DNA of 64,000 nt, taken from positions 1 to 64,000 of the forward strand of contig CALNHX010005814.1 in assembly GCA_940337035.1 (NCBI GenBank), read 5' to 3'. Both the position numbers and the translations under genes were made by a program. The DNA is from Agriotes lineatus. Taxonomy: Eukaryota > Arthropoda > Insecta > Coleoptera > Elateridae. The stretch's first letter is position 1; every line of letters starts with the position of its first letter. Shown here in pieces: positions 1 to 10,174 of this stretch. The notes beneath the pieces are model-generated. The model was given only the letters and a program-made list of their open reading frames with translations. It had not been told where the DNA came from and did no database searches.

Positions 1-506
1 CCCTGTATCAAAACAAGCCTAAATATAGATTTTTGCATGGATCTCGTTTTGTCACTTTTTATGAATTTTTATACACGAGTAGTTCCTAGTGGCTCTCTGA
101 GACGGCGCTCGGGTTCACGCGAGATCCTGTACTGTTGGCAACGTTGCGGACGTCTACTGTTTCTTGAAATCTATATCTTTATTTTGTCTACCAGCAGGTT
201 ATCCGGTTAGTACGGCCTTTGAAACTAATTGCGACGTATTTCTTATCAATACAGGCTGAAGGATGCACACGTTGCAGATTTTACAACGCGCGCCCGCTTG
301 TGTTATTCAATGTGAACAGATTGGTTATTTGAATTGGTGCAAACCACTTGTAATATTGGGATAATAATACAATGCAAACGAATTTTTTGTAAATAAACTT
401 TAGAAATTTTTGTCACACACAATAAAGTTGCATTCATTTGGAATATTTTTTATATGCACAATGATGTAAAAGGCAAATAACTAATACCACCCGAACACTA
501 GCGAAA

Positions 507-934
507 AAATCTGGTGTAATACACGCACACAACTTTCTTTACAGTGATCTTATAATTGGCCAAAAATTTGGTTTTTTTTTAAAGCATTTGTTAAAAATTA
601 CAAATTCTACAGAAATCGTAAAAAATAGAGTGTTAGTTGAAGAGACAATTTTTTCTCTAAAATTTTAAGCTGAATTCAAAAACGTAATAATATACCGGGT
701 GTTCTTTTTAAAATAAGAGTTAATAAAAAAAAGAGAAACCCATTTTAGAGCTATTCAACTGGAAAATCACCTATCTCACATCCATACACATAAAAATGTA
801 AAAAAAATGTAAAGTTTGAAAAAAATCATTGCAACATTTTTGAAAAAATCGAAAAAAAACTGAAAAATCACAAGAGTCAACACCATACTTCCGGTTATGC
901 GATTTTCTTCAAAAGTTTGCTATTTCATCTAGAT
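507..934 (-). repeat. Dispersed repeat family R, copy R0 (partial)
   Basis: Reverse-strand copy of an unclassified repeat also found at 30755-31390, 31391-32891 and 48482-49018. Shared landmarks are the end (C)ACACCAGATTTTTT, a run TGTAAAAGGAAGTTGTGTG near that end, and an internal block ending GAACACCCGGTATA. No coding capacity is seen. The copy stops at about 934, exactly where a hAT-type end begins, so a hAT insertion probably interrupted it. The family class is unknown to me. Confidence 0.75.
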
Positions 935-1934
935 CAGCGTTTCTTAATCTTTTTGATAAGTCAAACCCTTTTTAATATTTACTTTTATCGTGGAACCTCT
1001 GGTTTGTTTCAGTAGTATGGTTTTAATGCAACATTCTGTAAATGGATTATTTGCAACAAAAATGACAATTATTTCAAATAAAATTTATTTGCTTCAAAAA
1101 GTTACTTCAAAATCAACCCAAACGTTCTTAAAATAACCTATTCAAACAGGACTTTTAAATATAAATTTTAATAGGATGAGTGGTATGGCTTTTTATTATC
1201 GCAGATATACCTAATATTAGGCTTTATGGATGAAAATTGAATTATCATGTCAGGTTAGGCATCAAGTCTGTTGCGGTATATATTTTTTGTCAACACATAA
1301 GCTGAGAACCCCGTTTCGAACATACAGTGAAATCTCCCTTACCGGACACCTCTAATAAGCGGACACTTCTTTTGCACGGACATTTTGTTGGGAACCAACT
1401 TGCTTGCATTAACTTTACTAATAAAATTTTCTCTATTAAACGGACACTCTCTTAAACGGACATAGACACCATTTTTCGACAATTTTTAGACTGTGAATTC
1501 TCTCTTGTACAGACACTTTAAAAATGCAGGCCCAGCTAATGTCGTGAGGCGTCAAAACAATCCATAAATCCAACATTTAATGATCATGTTAAATTATAGA
1601 ATTCTTTTGGCAATATGGACGGTATTAAGTCAACTCAAATCAGCGTTACGACTGCAGGAAATTCGACACGTTTCATTACCCTATGCGCGATATTATTACA
1701 AAACAATCCATGTCGCTTGATTTTAGAGGCCTACAATTCAAAACTACTTTGCCTTTTGCGTGGGCAGCCTATTATGATAAAAATAAAAATAGCAAGAATT
1801 TTTTCTGCTTGCCTTTTATTGAATGAAAGAATAAGAAAACTAGGCTCAGGGCCCCCGCGACCGCGGAGTCTGCAGGTATCAAGTTACGCCAGTGTAATCA
1901 ATTCGAATCAGAGGACGATTTACCCTTATCAGTA

Positions 1935-2162
1935 ATGGCTGAACTGTATAGGAGTATCCCAAAAATCGAAGACGTCGACCCTGACGAATTTATAAACATT
2001 GACGAGAAAATAAGCGAGAAAGATGATGTAACCGAAATTTCAGGTAAATCAGCCGCCGTTGATGTGCAGTTGGCAGAATTAGAAAACGATGGCGACTTAG
2101 AAATTTGTGAGAATGTAATCAAGACCCACATGGAAACATTAACAGTGAAAATTTTTAAATAA
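1935..2162 (+). pseudogene. Tigger transposase C-terminal fragment
   Basis: A 75-residue open stretch inside Tigger copy 1: an acidic C-terminal segment with DVDPDEFINIDEK, the kind of sequence that follows the DDE domain in Tigger/Jerky-like transposases. The stop at 2160-2162 is created at the junction with an inserted (ATT)n-tailed sequence. In copy 2 the matching region (5100-5330) continues differently and has its own frame breaks. No DDE catalytic residues are present, so it cannot encode a working transposase. Confidence 0.6.
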
Positions 2163-2745
2163 CAATAATAATAATAATAATAACCTTTATTGAGCACATT
2201 TGTAACAGCAATAACAATAAACGTAAAAATATAAATATATGTGTATGTATATATAGTGTTCAACCACAAGGCGAGATTCAGATAAGGCCAAATCCTTATC
2301 TATTCTACCATCTAAACCTTGATATAAAATTAAAAACAAAAATTATATTATATGCCTAATGCTAAGATGAAAAAAAAAGATAAATATTATTAAATATTAT
2401 TAAATGTGCTCCAAATAAAGAATTTACTCTAACCTAATATCTATTTATTTGTAATACAAACATATGAGTAGTAACAAAAAATATAGTAAAATATAATATT
2501 AATATATGATTTAACTCACATTATTGGAAGTGTTTACAGACCAGAACTACTTAATTATTAATTTGAAATTTGAAGGAGGTTATATTTAAATTGATCTCTG
2601 TTTTAAAGCCAATTGAGCATGAATTACATATTTAAATTTTGCAAGACTGTAACGTTTAAATGGGCAAGGGTATTTTATTATACTCGGAATATATTTGATA
2701 AGAGGAAAATGATCTTTCAAAAATAGCAGTTGAGTGAAGGGGAGG
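2161..2745 (-). mobile_element. 5'-truncated LINE fragment, antisense, with (ATT)n tail
   Basis: This stretch is absent from Tigger copy 2, so it is a later insertion. On the minus strand it ends in AATAAAGG followed by (TTA)n at 2163-2184, the usual simple-repeat tail of some non-LTR retrotransposons. Its other end (2745-2656) reads STAIFERSFSSYQIYSEYN, similar in style to the reverse-transcriptase C-terminal tail of Jockey/I-type elements. No clear target duplication is visible. The LINE assignment is an inference from the tail and this short peptide. Confidence 0.45.
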
Positions 2746-3054
2746 TGCTTTGCTAAAAAAAGTAATGTAAGTATTCAAACTGTCAAAATATTTAGAAATA
2801 CATGCGGAAAGTAAATAAACAGTCAGAAAAACCCTTACGTCGAATGAGTATTTTAGATTTTGTAACAACTATTACATAACTTTGTTTCAATTATTTTAGT
2901 ATTCTTATCTTTATTGTTAGCGGGTATGATATACCTTTGCATAATACAACTTTTTTAAACATAAAAATGGATTTTTCTCTTAAGCGGACGCCTCTAATAA
3001 CCGGACAAAAACGTTGGCACCGTGCGTGGTGCGCTTATGGGAGATTTCACTGTA

Positions 3055-3572
3055 TATGTAGTTGCAAATAGTAAAAAGGTTCCAAAACGGCCTTTGCGAC
3101 AATTAAGGATATTCATCTTTTACACTGAAACAGAATTCCACTAACGGCATTAATTTAAATTCTTCTTGCAACAATGAATCAGATGTCATTTCAATAAAAG
3201 TTTCGTATTCTTCTGCTGGCACGGTCGACGGTCGTGCATTGACATAAATTCGGTTTTTAGTTCAAAATTCATTTTGATATTTAATCTATTGTTCATTTGA
3301 TTATCTTTGTTCTTAAAAATGGTCAAACTTTAAAAAAAAAATTAGTTGCTTTGTTGAAGTTAACGCCTTTTTGTACTCATGACTTCAAAATTAATATTTC
3401 CCGGTCATTCCCGATGCGCTGAAAGTTACTTTTCCCCACACTGGGGTGCTTTTTACTTTCGAACAAAGACTAGGGCAATTGTGTGTTCTTTTTAAATTTT
3501 CATAATTGCCGTTCGTTGGTTAATTGCGCTTCCAAATATCAGAGGCGCTTTAAACGTTGACAAAAGCTAACA
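3055..3572. other. hAT remnant followed by unassigned sequence
   Basis: Up to about 3350 this belongs to the hAT remnant described above. From 3350 to 3572 I see AT-rich sequence with no open frame or repeat that I recognise. Confidence 0.5.
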
Positions 3573-3684
3573 GGTGCGTAGGATACGTATAAAAGTTTAG
3601 TGATTTATGCTGTCAACTCAGTAAAGTAGGTGCGTAGGATACGTATAAAAGTTTAGTGATTTATGCTGTCAACTCAGTAAAGTA
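3573..3684. repeat. Perfect tandem duplication, 2 x 56 bp
   Basis: Two identical head-to-tail 56-bp units begin GGTGCGTAGGATACG at 3573 and 3629. Absence of any mismatch suggests a recent duplication. No coding function is seen. Confidence 0.9.
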
Positions 3685-4194
3685 GTAAAACACTAAACAA
3701 TATTTTTTATTTTTTTAAATATTTTCAGTTATTCGTTACAAAAAACATTGTACCTAACTTTTTCGGGAAGAATTTTCCCGAATTCGCACTATATGCAGCA
3801 CTCCCTTCGGTTTACACTAAAAATGCCGTGCTATAATGAGGAAGCCCGAAATCTTATTTTTAAAATGTTAGAGACTTCTTTGAAGCGGAGAAACGTCAGA
3901 TTGGTATAGGTGAAGCATGTGTTGATATGAATAATGTCCTATTTAGAACAATACTCATAAATAGTTTGATCAGAATGAAAACGAAAATATGATTACTTAA
4001 TAAGTTTTGACCACTGAAAGAAGCAATTGGAGAAGCATGGGATACCATAAAGTTTGCGAAGCTTTTAATATTGACCCAATAGGTAGTAATGAAATACGTT
4101 TGATTTTAATTCTTTGAGTAACTTAAGTCACTAGTTCTTGACTGTAATTGCAAATAACGTGTTTTTCAGACAGTAGCTACAGTAAATATATATA

Positions 4195-4380
4195 ACGGGT
4201 GTTCATAAACAGTCGTCATCCCAGTTGCTTTGAAAAACAAAATGTTATGTCTTTGATTAATTCGTGCAACACAATGAAACGTCATTGAGTACTTTCATAG
4301 CGCATTTTTTCTCAATTTTAATAGACATACGTTTCTGAAGTCAAAACCTACTGGGATGACGACTGTTTATGAACACCCGT
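4195..4380. mobile_element. Short MITE with about 35-bp terminal inverted repeats
   Basis: Starts ACGGGTGTTCATAAACAG and ends with its reverse complement; the inverted repeats run on through GTCGTCATCCCAGT. TA flanks both sides (4193-4194 and 4381-4382). At 186 bp with no coding sequence it fits a Tc1/mariner-type MITE. It lies in a TATATA tract, and the next Tigger copy starts about 120 bp downstream. Confidence 0.85.
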
Positions 4381-4498
4381 TATATAACAGCGCTACAGGT
4401 CAGTTTGGCTTATGGCTCAAGTGACCGAGCGCGTTGAATTCTGGGTAAAGCGATGTAATAATCAACAGTAATATCCGAAGTGCATTAAAATATATATA

Positions 4499-5639
4499 CA
4501 GTGAAACCTCCCTTACCGGACACCTCTAATAAGCGGACTCCTCTCTTACACGGACATTTTGTTGGGAACCAACTTGCTTGCATTAACTTTACAAATAAAA
4601 TTTTCTCTATTAAACGGACACGGACACCATTTTTCGACAATTTTTAGACTGTGAATCTCTCTTGTACGAACACTTCAAAATGCAGGCCCAGCTAATGTCG
4701 TGAGGCGTCAAAACAATCCATAAATCCAACATTTAATGATCATGTTGTTAAATTATAGAATTCTTTTGCAATACTGTCGGGCGGTATTAAGTCAACTCAA
4801 ATCAGTGTTACGACTGCGGGAAATTCGACACTTTCATTACCCTATGCGCGATATTATTACAAAACAATCCATGTCGCTTGATTTTAGAGGCCTGCAATTC
4901 AAAACTACTTCGCCTTTTGCGTGGGCATCCTATTATGGTAAAATAAAAATAGCAAGAATTTTTCCTGCTTGCTTTTATGGAATGAAAGAATAAGAAAACT
5001 AGGCTCGCCCCCCCCCCCCCGCGACCGAGGAGTCTGCGGGTATCAAGTTACGCCACTGTAATCAATTCGAGCCAGAGGACGATTTACCCTTATCAGTAAT
5101 GGCTGAACTGTATAGGAATATCCCAGAAATCGAAGACCCTGACGAATTTATAAACATTAAAACATTGACAAGGAAATAATCGAGGAAGATGATGTAACCG
5201 AAATTTCAGGTAAATCAGCTGCCGTTGATGTGCAGTTGGCAGAATTAGAAAACGATGGCGACTTAGAAATTTGTGAGAATGTAATCAAGACCCACACGGA
5301 AGCATTAACAGTGAACAATTTTAAATGCTTTCCTAAAGAAAGTAATGACTTTAAAGTATTCAAACTGTCAAAATATTTAGAAATACATTCGGAAAGTATA
5401 AAAGTATAATAAACAGTCAGAAAAACCTTTACGTCAAATGAGTATTTTAGATTTTGTAACAACCATTACATAACTTTGTTTCAATTATTTTATATACTTG
5501 TCTGCATTGTTAGCTCGCATACCTTTGCATAATACAACTTTTTTAAACAGAAAAATGGATTTTTCCCTTAAGCGAACGCCTCTAATAACCGGACAAAAAC
5601 GTTGGCACCGTGCGTGTCCGCTCATGGGAGATTTCACTG
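4499..5639 (+). mobile_element. pogo/Tigger-type DNA transposon, copy 2 (defective)
   Basis: Same family as 1325-3052. It starts CAGTGAAACCTCCC, ends GGGAGATTTCACTG, and is flanked by TA (4497-4498 and 5640-5641) within a TATATA tract. It keeps the same transposase remnant at about 4736-5330, with an 11-base C run at about 5008-5018 and frame breaks. It lacks the LINE insertion seen in copy 1, so it serves as the uninterrupted reference. Confidence 0.85.
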
Positions 5640-5664
5640 TATATATATCGCGAGGTTCCTACAG

Positions 5665-5822
5665 CTTTTGACGTTTTCTGTCAGAACGTTTTGCTAAGAA
5701 ATTTGTCAAGTAAATTTGCCGCTCAACAAGAATCCCGAGTTTGTAACACGACGGATTTTGGGGCGGAAAATTTACGAGATATATTTCTTCATAGCAAAAC
5801 ATTCCGACAGAAAATCGTCAAA
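5665..5822. repeat. Imperfect inverted repeat (hairpin)
   Basis: TTTTGACGTTTTCTGTCAG with GTTTTGCTAAGAA on the left pairs with TTCTTCATAGCAAAAC and GACAGAAAATCGTCAAAA on the right. The arms are about 70-75 bp and meet near 5735. No target duplication was found. It is probably an old hairpin MITE. Confidence 0.6.
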
Positions 5823-6228
5823 ATTTATTCAAGCCAGTGTACATGCACGCGGGATGTTTGGCGTGATTATTTCCTGAATAAATAGATAAAATTTAGTTGG
5901 TGAAGCACCTTTAATAATCATCTTAAAATTATTCACAAGCGATTAAATTTTGACATTTGAATTTTTGTCATTTTTAAACTGACAGAAACCATGGTTATTA
6001 CGCATTATTATGGAGATGAAGGAAATAATCAAGGGTAATACCACAAGTAGTGGATATATTTTTGACAAATATTTTGCGGTTTCCATGTAAATTATTGCGT
6101 TTAAATTTCACGATACAAAATCACATTAAAAATGTCACGAGCCGAAGGCGAGTGACATTTAAATGTGATTTTGTTGAGTGAAATTTGCAATAATTTCTAT
6201 GGAAATTGCAAAATATTTAAAATATATA

Positions 6229-7043
6229 CAGTAGAACTCGCTTTTAACGATCACGGTTACAGCGAATTCACGTTTATAACGAATAATTTTGAAGGTATAT
6301 TTGAATTACATTTGATTTAATGCATGTATTTCATGTTTATTACGAATTCGTTTCACGGGAATAACGAACCAAAATTTAAGAATACATTCTCAGAACTGAT
6401 CCTTTTCATCTCCTAATAAAATGTAACTGAAAGATATTAGGTATTTTGTTGAGGCAACATTATAATAAGGAAGGTTTTCTAGGAAAATAGTGGTCAGTTA
6501 AATTTCGTAGGCCACTTTCTCTAGCTTTCTCTAGCACTCTGTACAATAGCGCGAGATAGTGGGCATTGTAAGCAACTCCGTTTTTCTTAGAATCCAGCAG
6601 CTACCTGCAGGATCCAGTTCTTCGAAAAGCGATAATGGGTTTCGCCCGATGTTATGGCTCAGTTCTGTTATCGCATTCTGCAAAACGAAAGTGTTGCGTC
6701 ATAGCCACGTCTTAGCTATTGCATTTAACAAAACCCTTTACAGGATTAAAAGTACAATAGCTATAAGACGTTGGCCTATAACGCAACAAAAAGAGTTACA
6801 AAAATCTTCAAGTGGATGTATCTTGGTCGTTTCTTTACTGACATTCCGTATGTACCTACGCATTTTCTAGTTGTGGAAAAATGTCGGGAGTCAAACGGAA
6901 AATTTTATTGGTTTCCGAAAAAGTAGAAATTATACGGAAGTTGGAAATTTGCTCAAATTATGACCTTCTTGGGTATAACGAATAACGGTTATTACGTACA
7001 AATATAGCGGTCCCGTGGAATTCGTTATAACCGAGTTCTACTG
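6229..7043 (+). mobile_element. Second pogo/Tigger-type family, internally deleted
   Basis: Starts CAGTAGAACTCG and ends CGAGTTCTACTG, with TA on both sides (6227-6228 and 7044-7045). Subterminal motifs such as AACGAATAA and TTATAACGAAT are typical of Tigger ends. Most of the transposase gene is deleted; only its very start remains (next entry). It sits inside the hairpin MITE 6039-7063, so it is the younger of the two. Confidence 0.85.
6881..6985 (+). pseudogene. Tigger transposase N-terminal HTH fragment
   Basis: A 34-residue reading frame starting at ATG 6881 contains KRKILLVSEKVEIIRKLE, the typical start of the CENP-B/Tigger N-terminal DNA-binding helix-turn-helix. The stop comes at the deletion junction next to the right terminal repeat. 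It is too short to act, but it fixes the family and orientation. Confidence 0.75.
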
Positions 7044-7063
7044 TATATCCACTTCGAGTGGTA

Positions 7064-7610
7064 TTTGGAACGACTATTTAACAATATTAATACATAACGG
7101 TTAACTTTATTGAAAAATAATCTAACAATTAATATAATTATTCATTCTCATTTAAATTCGGCGGAATACTTTCAAAACACAACATTTTAAATTTTTAACG
7201 CAAGCCAAACTTAGTTCACACAGGTTGTTGGTGTTTAGTTTTACGTAACCTGGCGATATCACTAAGGACAGAACATCGTTGCTAAGCGATATTTCGCAAT
7301 AAGGCTGTTTAGTTTTTGAGTAGGTACATTGTTTTGTGAATATTTTGCATGGTGCCCAATATTCACTGATATACTGCTGTTATTGGTTGAAAAAAGCAAA
7401 GGTCTGCAATATGATTGGCTTATATGTTATAGTGTTGAATAGTCACCGACATGCAGTCATAAGACAAAATCTAATTTATTCAAAACCCTCTTGATAACGT
7501 TTTTTTAACGCACGTTACAAGACAAGCGCTTATAAGCATTTTCAAGCACTCTTGACCTATTTTTTTTAATATAGGTTTTAGCTTAAGCAGCACGATTTAA
7601 ATGAGTATAA
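7064..7610. other. Unassigned stretch between two transposons
   Basis: AT-rich sequence with no supportable gene. A motif near 7200-7330 (TTACGTAACCTGGCGATATC) is moderately GC-rich but has no open frame. Confidence 0.4.
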
Positions 7611-7762
7611 TCAAGGCGGTCTATACTGTTCCAGGCCATGACACTGGCTCTGATTCCAAATTTTCTGCTAGACCATTCCAGGACACACCAAGTTTTGTTT
7701 GTTTGAAATATATTTGACGTTAATAATCTATTTTGACGAGACAATTCACATCAGTTGCAAAA

Positions 7763-7965
7763 ATGCCTTTGGGGTGTTGCGTACCAAACTGCAAGTCAAA
7801 TTAACTACACTTAATCAGTTGTTCCATATATTAGCATGCTCACACTTCCATTGAATGAAACAGTGGCACAAAAATTGTAACAAGTTTTGAATTGAGAGGA
7901 CTGGTGGATTGGACAGATTAGTGTTGTTTGTGAACAACACTTTGAAAAAGCCGATATAAGTTGAT
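7763..7965 (+). pseudogene. THAP-type C2CH zinc finger, broken
   Basis: ATG at 7763 begins MPLGCCVPNCKSN, the standard first half of a THAP domain (C-x-P-x-C), and then hits a stop. After frame changes, 7920-7961 reads SVVCEQHFEKADI, the second half with the conserved C-x2-H pair. The domain is recognisable but needs several frame changes, so it is a pseudogene. Confidence 0.75.
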
Positions 7966-8531
7966 AAAATGAAGGAACTTGTTCAGACAGCAACACTAGC
8001 TTCCAGGCAAGTTACTTTAAAGAAATTACTATTAGTAGCGATTTACTTGCAATGGAGAATTACAGGTTACAGAATCTAGATTGAGACGCGGTGAAAATCG
8101 GAACTAATGTTAGAATCTAGTAATTTCCAAGTTTCGTATTGGTACCATTTTTACATCTATCATATTGACATTAAATTGTTAACCTTATTTAAGCTAAATG
8201 ACACAATAAATCAGAGGTGTACGCAACATTGCGGTATGGTGTATTATCAGTTCTTGAATGTTAAAAGGATTGCGGAAATAATGGTGTTAAGTTGAACAAC
8301 CAGGCTCTGCTAAACCTTCTATCCCAGCAACAGCAATTTTCACACTTTAAAACACAAAGAATCTGTTGTATGACGTTAGTGACTGTGCAAACGAAATCCC
8401 TCTACCCACCGTTACTGATTACTTGTCATTTAAAATGTAACCAAACTTTGTATGTTTGACAACTTTCCACATATTGCCAATTCATCAAATATGATCACAG
8501 CGCCTTTCATAACCTACCTTGAGAGTCAATC

Positions 8532-9245
8532 TACCAGGTGTCTTAAAATGAATTACATCTATTATCCATTCACAAAACTCGTGAACTGTCAATGTCTAAT
8601 TTTTTAAATATTTGCTGAGTGTACATGGAAATTACAGTTTTTTTGGGAATGTACTTCGAATCTGGTGATTTCTAGTAATATTACAGTTATGTTATGTTAC
8701 ATGTGTCAAAAGTTAAGCGAAGTTTTTCCTTGTAATAATTAACTATAGCTTTTTTTCCTTTCCAATAATAAAACCCCCTTTCGTTCCTGTTCCATTGCGA
8801 TTGAGGTGTATGCATAAAAATTAAAGAATTTTGGAGATTATTTTTTTACAAGAAAGTGTGACATAAGTCAAGTTTTTAAATTGCAAAAATTTCAGTGCTG
8901 CCAAAATCAGCAAGCAGAAGTTCCAAACCAGAATTTAAACGAGGTACCAACTTGACAGCGTTTTGACAGTTCACAAGTTTTGTGAATGGATAGTAGTATG
9001 CTTTGAATTTCCCATAATGCAATCTAAAATTTTACTTGAAATTGTCAAGACTGTAAGTCTATGTCAAATTCGACGTTAGCAGGTTAGATTTTGCGTCAGT
9101 TTTGACACAGACTGACGCAAAACATAACCTGATAACCTTGAATTTGACATAGACTTACAGTATTGCCAATTTGAAGTAAAATTTTAGATTGCATTATGGG
9201 AAATTCAAAGCATACTAGATGTAATTCATTTTAAGACACCCGGTA
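8532..9245. mobile_element. Foldback MITE, copy 1, carrying an inner insertion
   Basis: Copy of the near-perfect palindromic element found intact at 28895-29174. It starts TACCAGGTGTCTTAAAATGA and ends TAAGACACCCGGTA. The halves pair through TAGATTGCATTATGGGAAAT and GACATAGACTTACAG. The left arm is split after 8561 by another inverted-repeat element ending at about 8993. Confidence 0.85.
8562..8993. mobile_element. Inner MITE inserted in the foldback element
   Basis: Ends TATCCATTCACAAAACT and AGTTTTGTGAATGGATA are inverted, and pairing continues into GTGAACTGTCAA / TTGACAGTTCAC. The same position in the intact copy reads CATCTAGTATGC without a break, so this about 430-bp piece is an insertion. 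The exact target duplication is unclear (TA or TAG). Confidence 0.75.
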
Positions 9246-9531
9246 GTTTCTGTAACCTATAACTACTTGCAGATTAAAAATTGTTTTTAAATCGAATATT
9301 ATGGTGAAGTGACGCACTACAATGTAAATAGAAACAATTTTAAAGATTTTCTTTTAACTGGCATGTATCAACATGACAGAAACAGTTCACTAACAGATTG
9401 TCCATTTAGTGACCAAATCCAGTAATTTTTTGTTCAAGGTTGGTGAAACAATGTTGCCAGATTGTGGTAGGCCATTCCAAAGGTCATTTTATATGCCCAG
9501 TGTCATGGCCATATAGACCGCCTTGATATAA

Positions 9532-10036
9532 GTTATTTTATGTGCGCAAAAAACAGATCTGACAAATGCATGCTGCGCAGCACGTTGAGCTTTAGCTAAG
9601 GTTACCTCAGTATTTCCCTACGTTGCATATGCTGTCAGACATGCTGTACAAAAATTAGTGTGCATTTTAAATAGGCACACATTTTTAACTTGGTAGTAAA
9701 GTATTATGAGATCTTTCCCCTTTTCAAAGAACAATTCATTTTGATCCAGATAAAGCTAAACAGCAAAAACCAAAAATAACATTTTATCCTCACTTCATCT
9801 GCTGTGCAACTCATAACAACGCACATTGGTTATATTTTATTATAACCATGTTCGAAAAAAACACCATTATTGGCGATTCTCTAATTATCGGCCCTATACT
9901 TATTGAAATAATACTAACAGCTGCACTAAAACACACTACTTACACGTTTTTTGTAAAGTAACATTACAAAGTTTTCCCAATGCTGCCACAAGTGATATGT
10001 GTTTTGGATTGTCTTATTATTATTGGAAATACTTAC
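9532..10036. other. Probable intron of the RPS6KC1-like gene
   Basis: Starting downstream of the last visible exon on the minus strand, this stretch opens with a GTAAGT donor at 10036-10031. No further coding exon was recognised here. Confidence 0.45.
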
Positions 10037-10174
10037 TTTAATATAGTACAGTTTCTGGGAATCAGAATGCATCACAAGCATTCCGGAGGCTATTACTTTG
10101 ACAACTTTATATTTGTATAAATCAGACATGGATTGCTGGGGGGCTTCTTTTTCCATATCTTCGTTTTCTAAAGC
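10037..10174 (-). CDS. RPS6KC1: RPS6KC1-like exon 7: start of the kinase-like domain
   Basis: After the acceptor TTTTCAG it encodes 46 residues, ALENEDMEKEAPQQS then DLYKYKVVKVIASGMLVM and QKLYYIK, ending at the donor GTAAGT. It resembles the first beta strands of the divergent kinase domain of RPS6KC1/RPS6KL1. The invariant lysine region would follow in the next exon, which was not found. Confidence 0.8.

Larger units (their letters stand above)
1325..3052 (+). mobile_element. pogo/Tigger-type DNA transposon, copy 1 (defective)
   Basis: Starts CAGTGAAATCTCCC and ends with its complement GGGAGATTTCACTG, flanked by TA on both sides (1323-1324 and 3053-3054), as expected for the Tc1/mariner-pogo group. 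Near the ends are repeats of the type CTCTAATAAGCGGACAC. The inner sequence keeps the C-terminal part of a Tigger/CENP-B-like transposase: around 1880-2160 it reads through ESEDDLPLSVM to an acidic tail containing PDEFINIDEKI. Upstream coding sequence is short and broken. A second copy lies at 4499-5639. Copy 1 is longer because about 585 bp were inserted at 2161-2745. Confidence 0.85.
935..3350 (-). pseudogene. hAT-superfamily transposase remnant, split by a Tigger insertion
   Basis: Minus-strand remnant of a hAT transposase C-terminus resembling the SCAND3/ZBED5/FAM200 lineage. It is read in two pieces. At 3240-3055 the residues include AEEYETFIEM and MPLVEFCFSVKDEYP. At 1320-1190 they include ETGFSAYVLTKN, YRNRLDA and IIQFSSIKPNIRYIC, the hAT dimerisation region. 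Stop codons follow DEYP and RNRLDA, so it is dead. The left end at 935, CAGCGTTTCTTAATCTTTTT, looks like a hAT terminal inverted repeat and follows ATCTAGAT, a possible 8-bp target duplication. The opposite end was not found. The gap between the pieces is exactly the Tigger element 1325-3052 with its TA duplication. Confidence 0.7.
6039..7063. mobile_element. Hairpin MITE interrupted by a Tigger-type element
   Basis: Left end TACCACAAGTAGTGGATAT and right end (reverse) TACCACTCGAAGTGGATAT are matching inverted ends. The outer element is a near palindrome centred at about 6150, where the loop reads CACGAGCCGAAGGCGAGTG. Its right arm is split at 6227/7044 by the 815-bp element 6229-7043. Without that insertion it would be about 210 bp. 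Confidence 0.8.
7611..9526 (+). mobile_element. THAP-domain DNA transposon remnant
   Basis: Left end TCAAGGCGGTCTATA matches the right end read in reverse, and the inverted repeats continue into GGCCATGACACTGG; the left copy has an extra 10 bp. TATAA flanks both sides (7606-7610 and 9527-9531), a possible 5-bp target duplication. Inside is a broken THAP-type zinc finger (7763-7965). THAP domains are the DNA-binding module of P-element and some other insect transposases; which superfamily this is cannot be settled, because no catalytic domain survives. A foldback MITE occupies 8532-9245. Confidence 0.8.

Noticed and set aside
3573..3684. Possible start of a CRISPR-like or satellite array.
   Set aside because: Only two contiguous copies without spacers; a simple local duplication.
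5008..5018. An 11-base C run (and another at about 35438).
   Set aside because: Homopolymers; the one in Tigger copy 2 is only a length change relative to copy 1.
5610..5885. A 91-codon open frame next to Tigger copy 2.
   Set aside because: It begins inside the Tigger terminal repeat and crosses a palindromic hairpin; it is not a gene.
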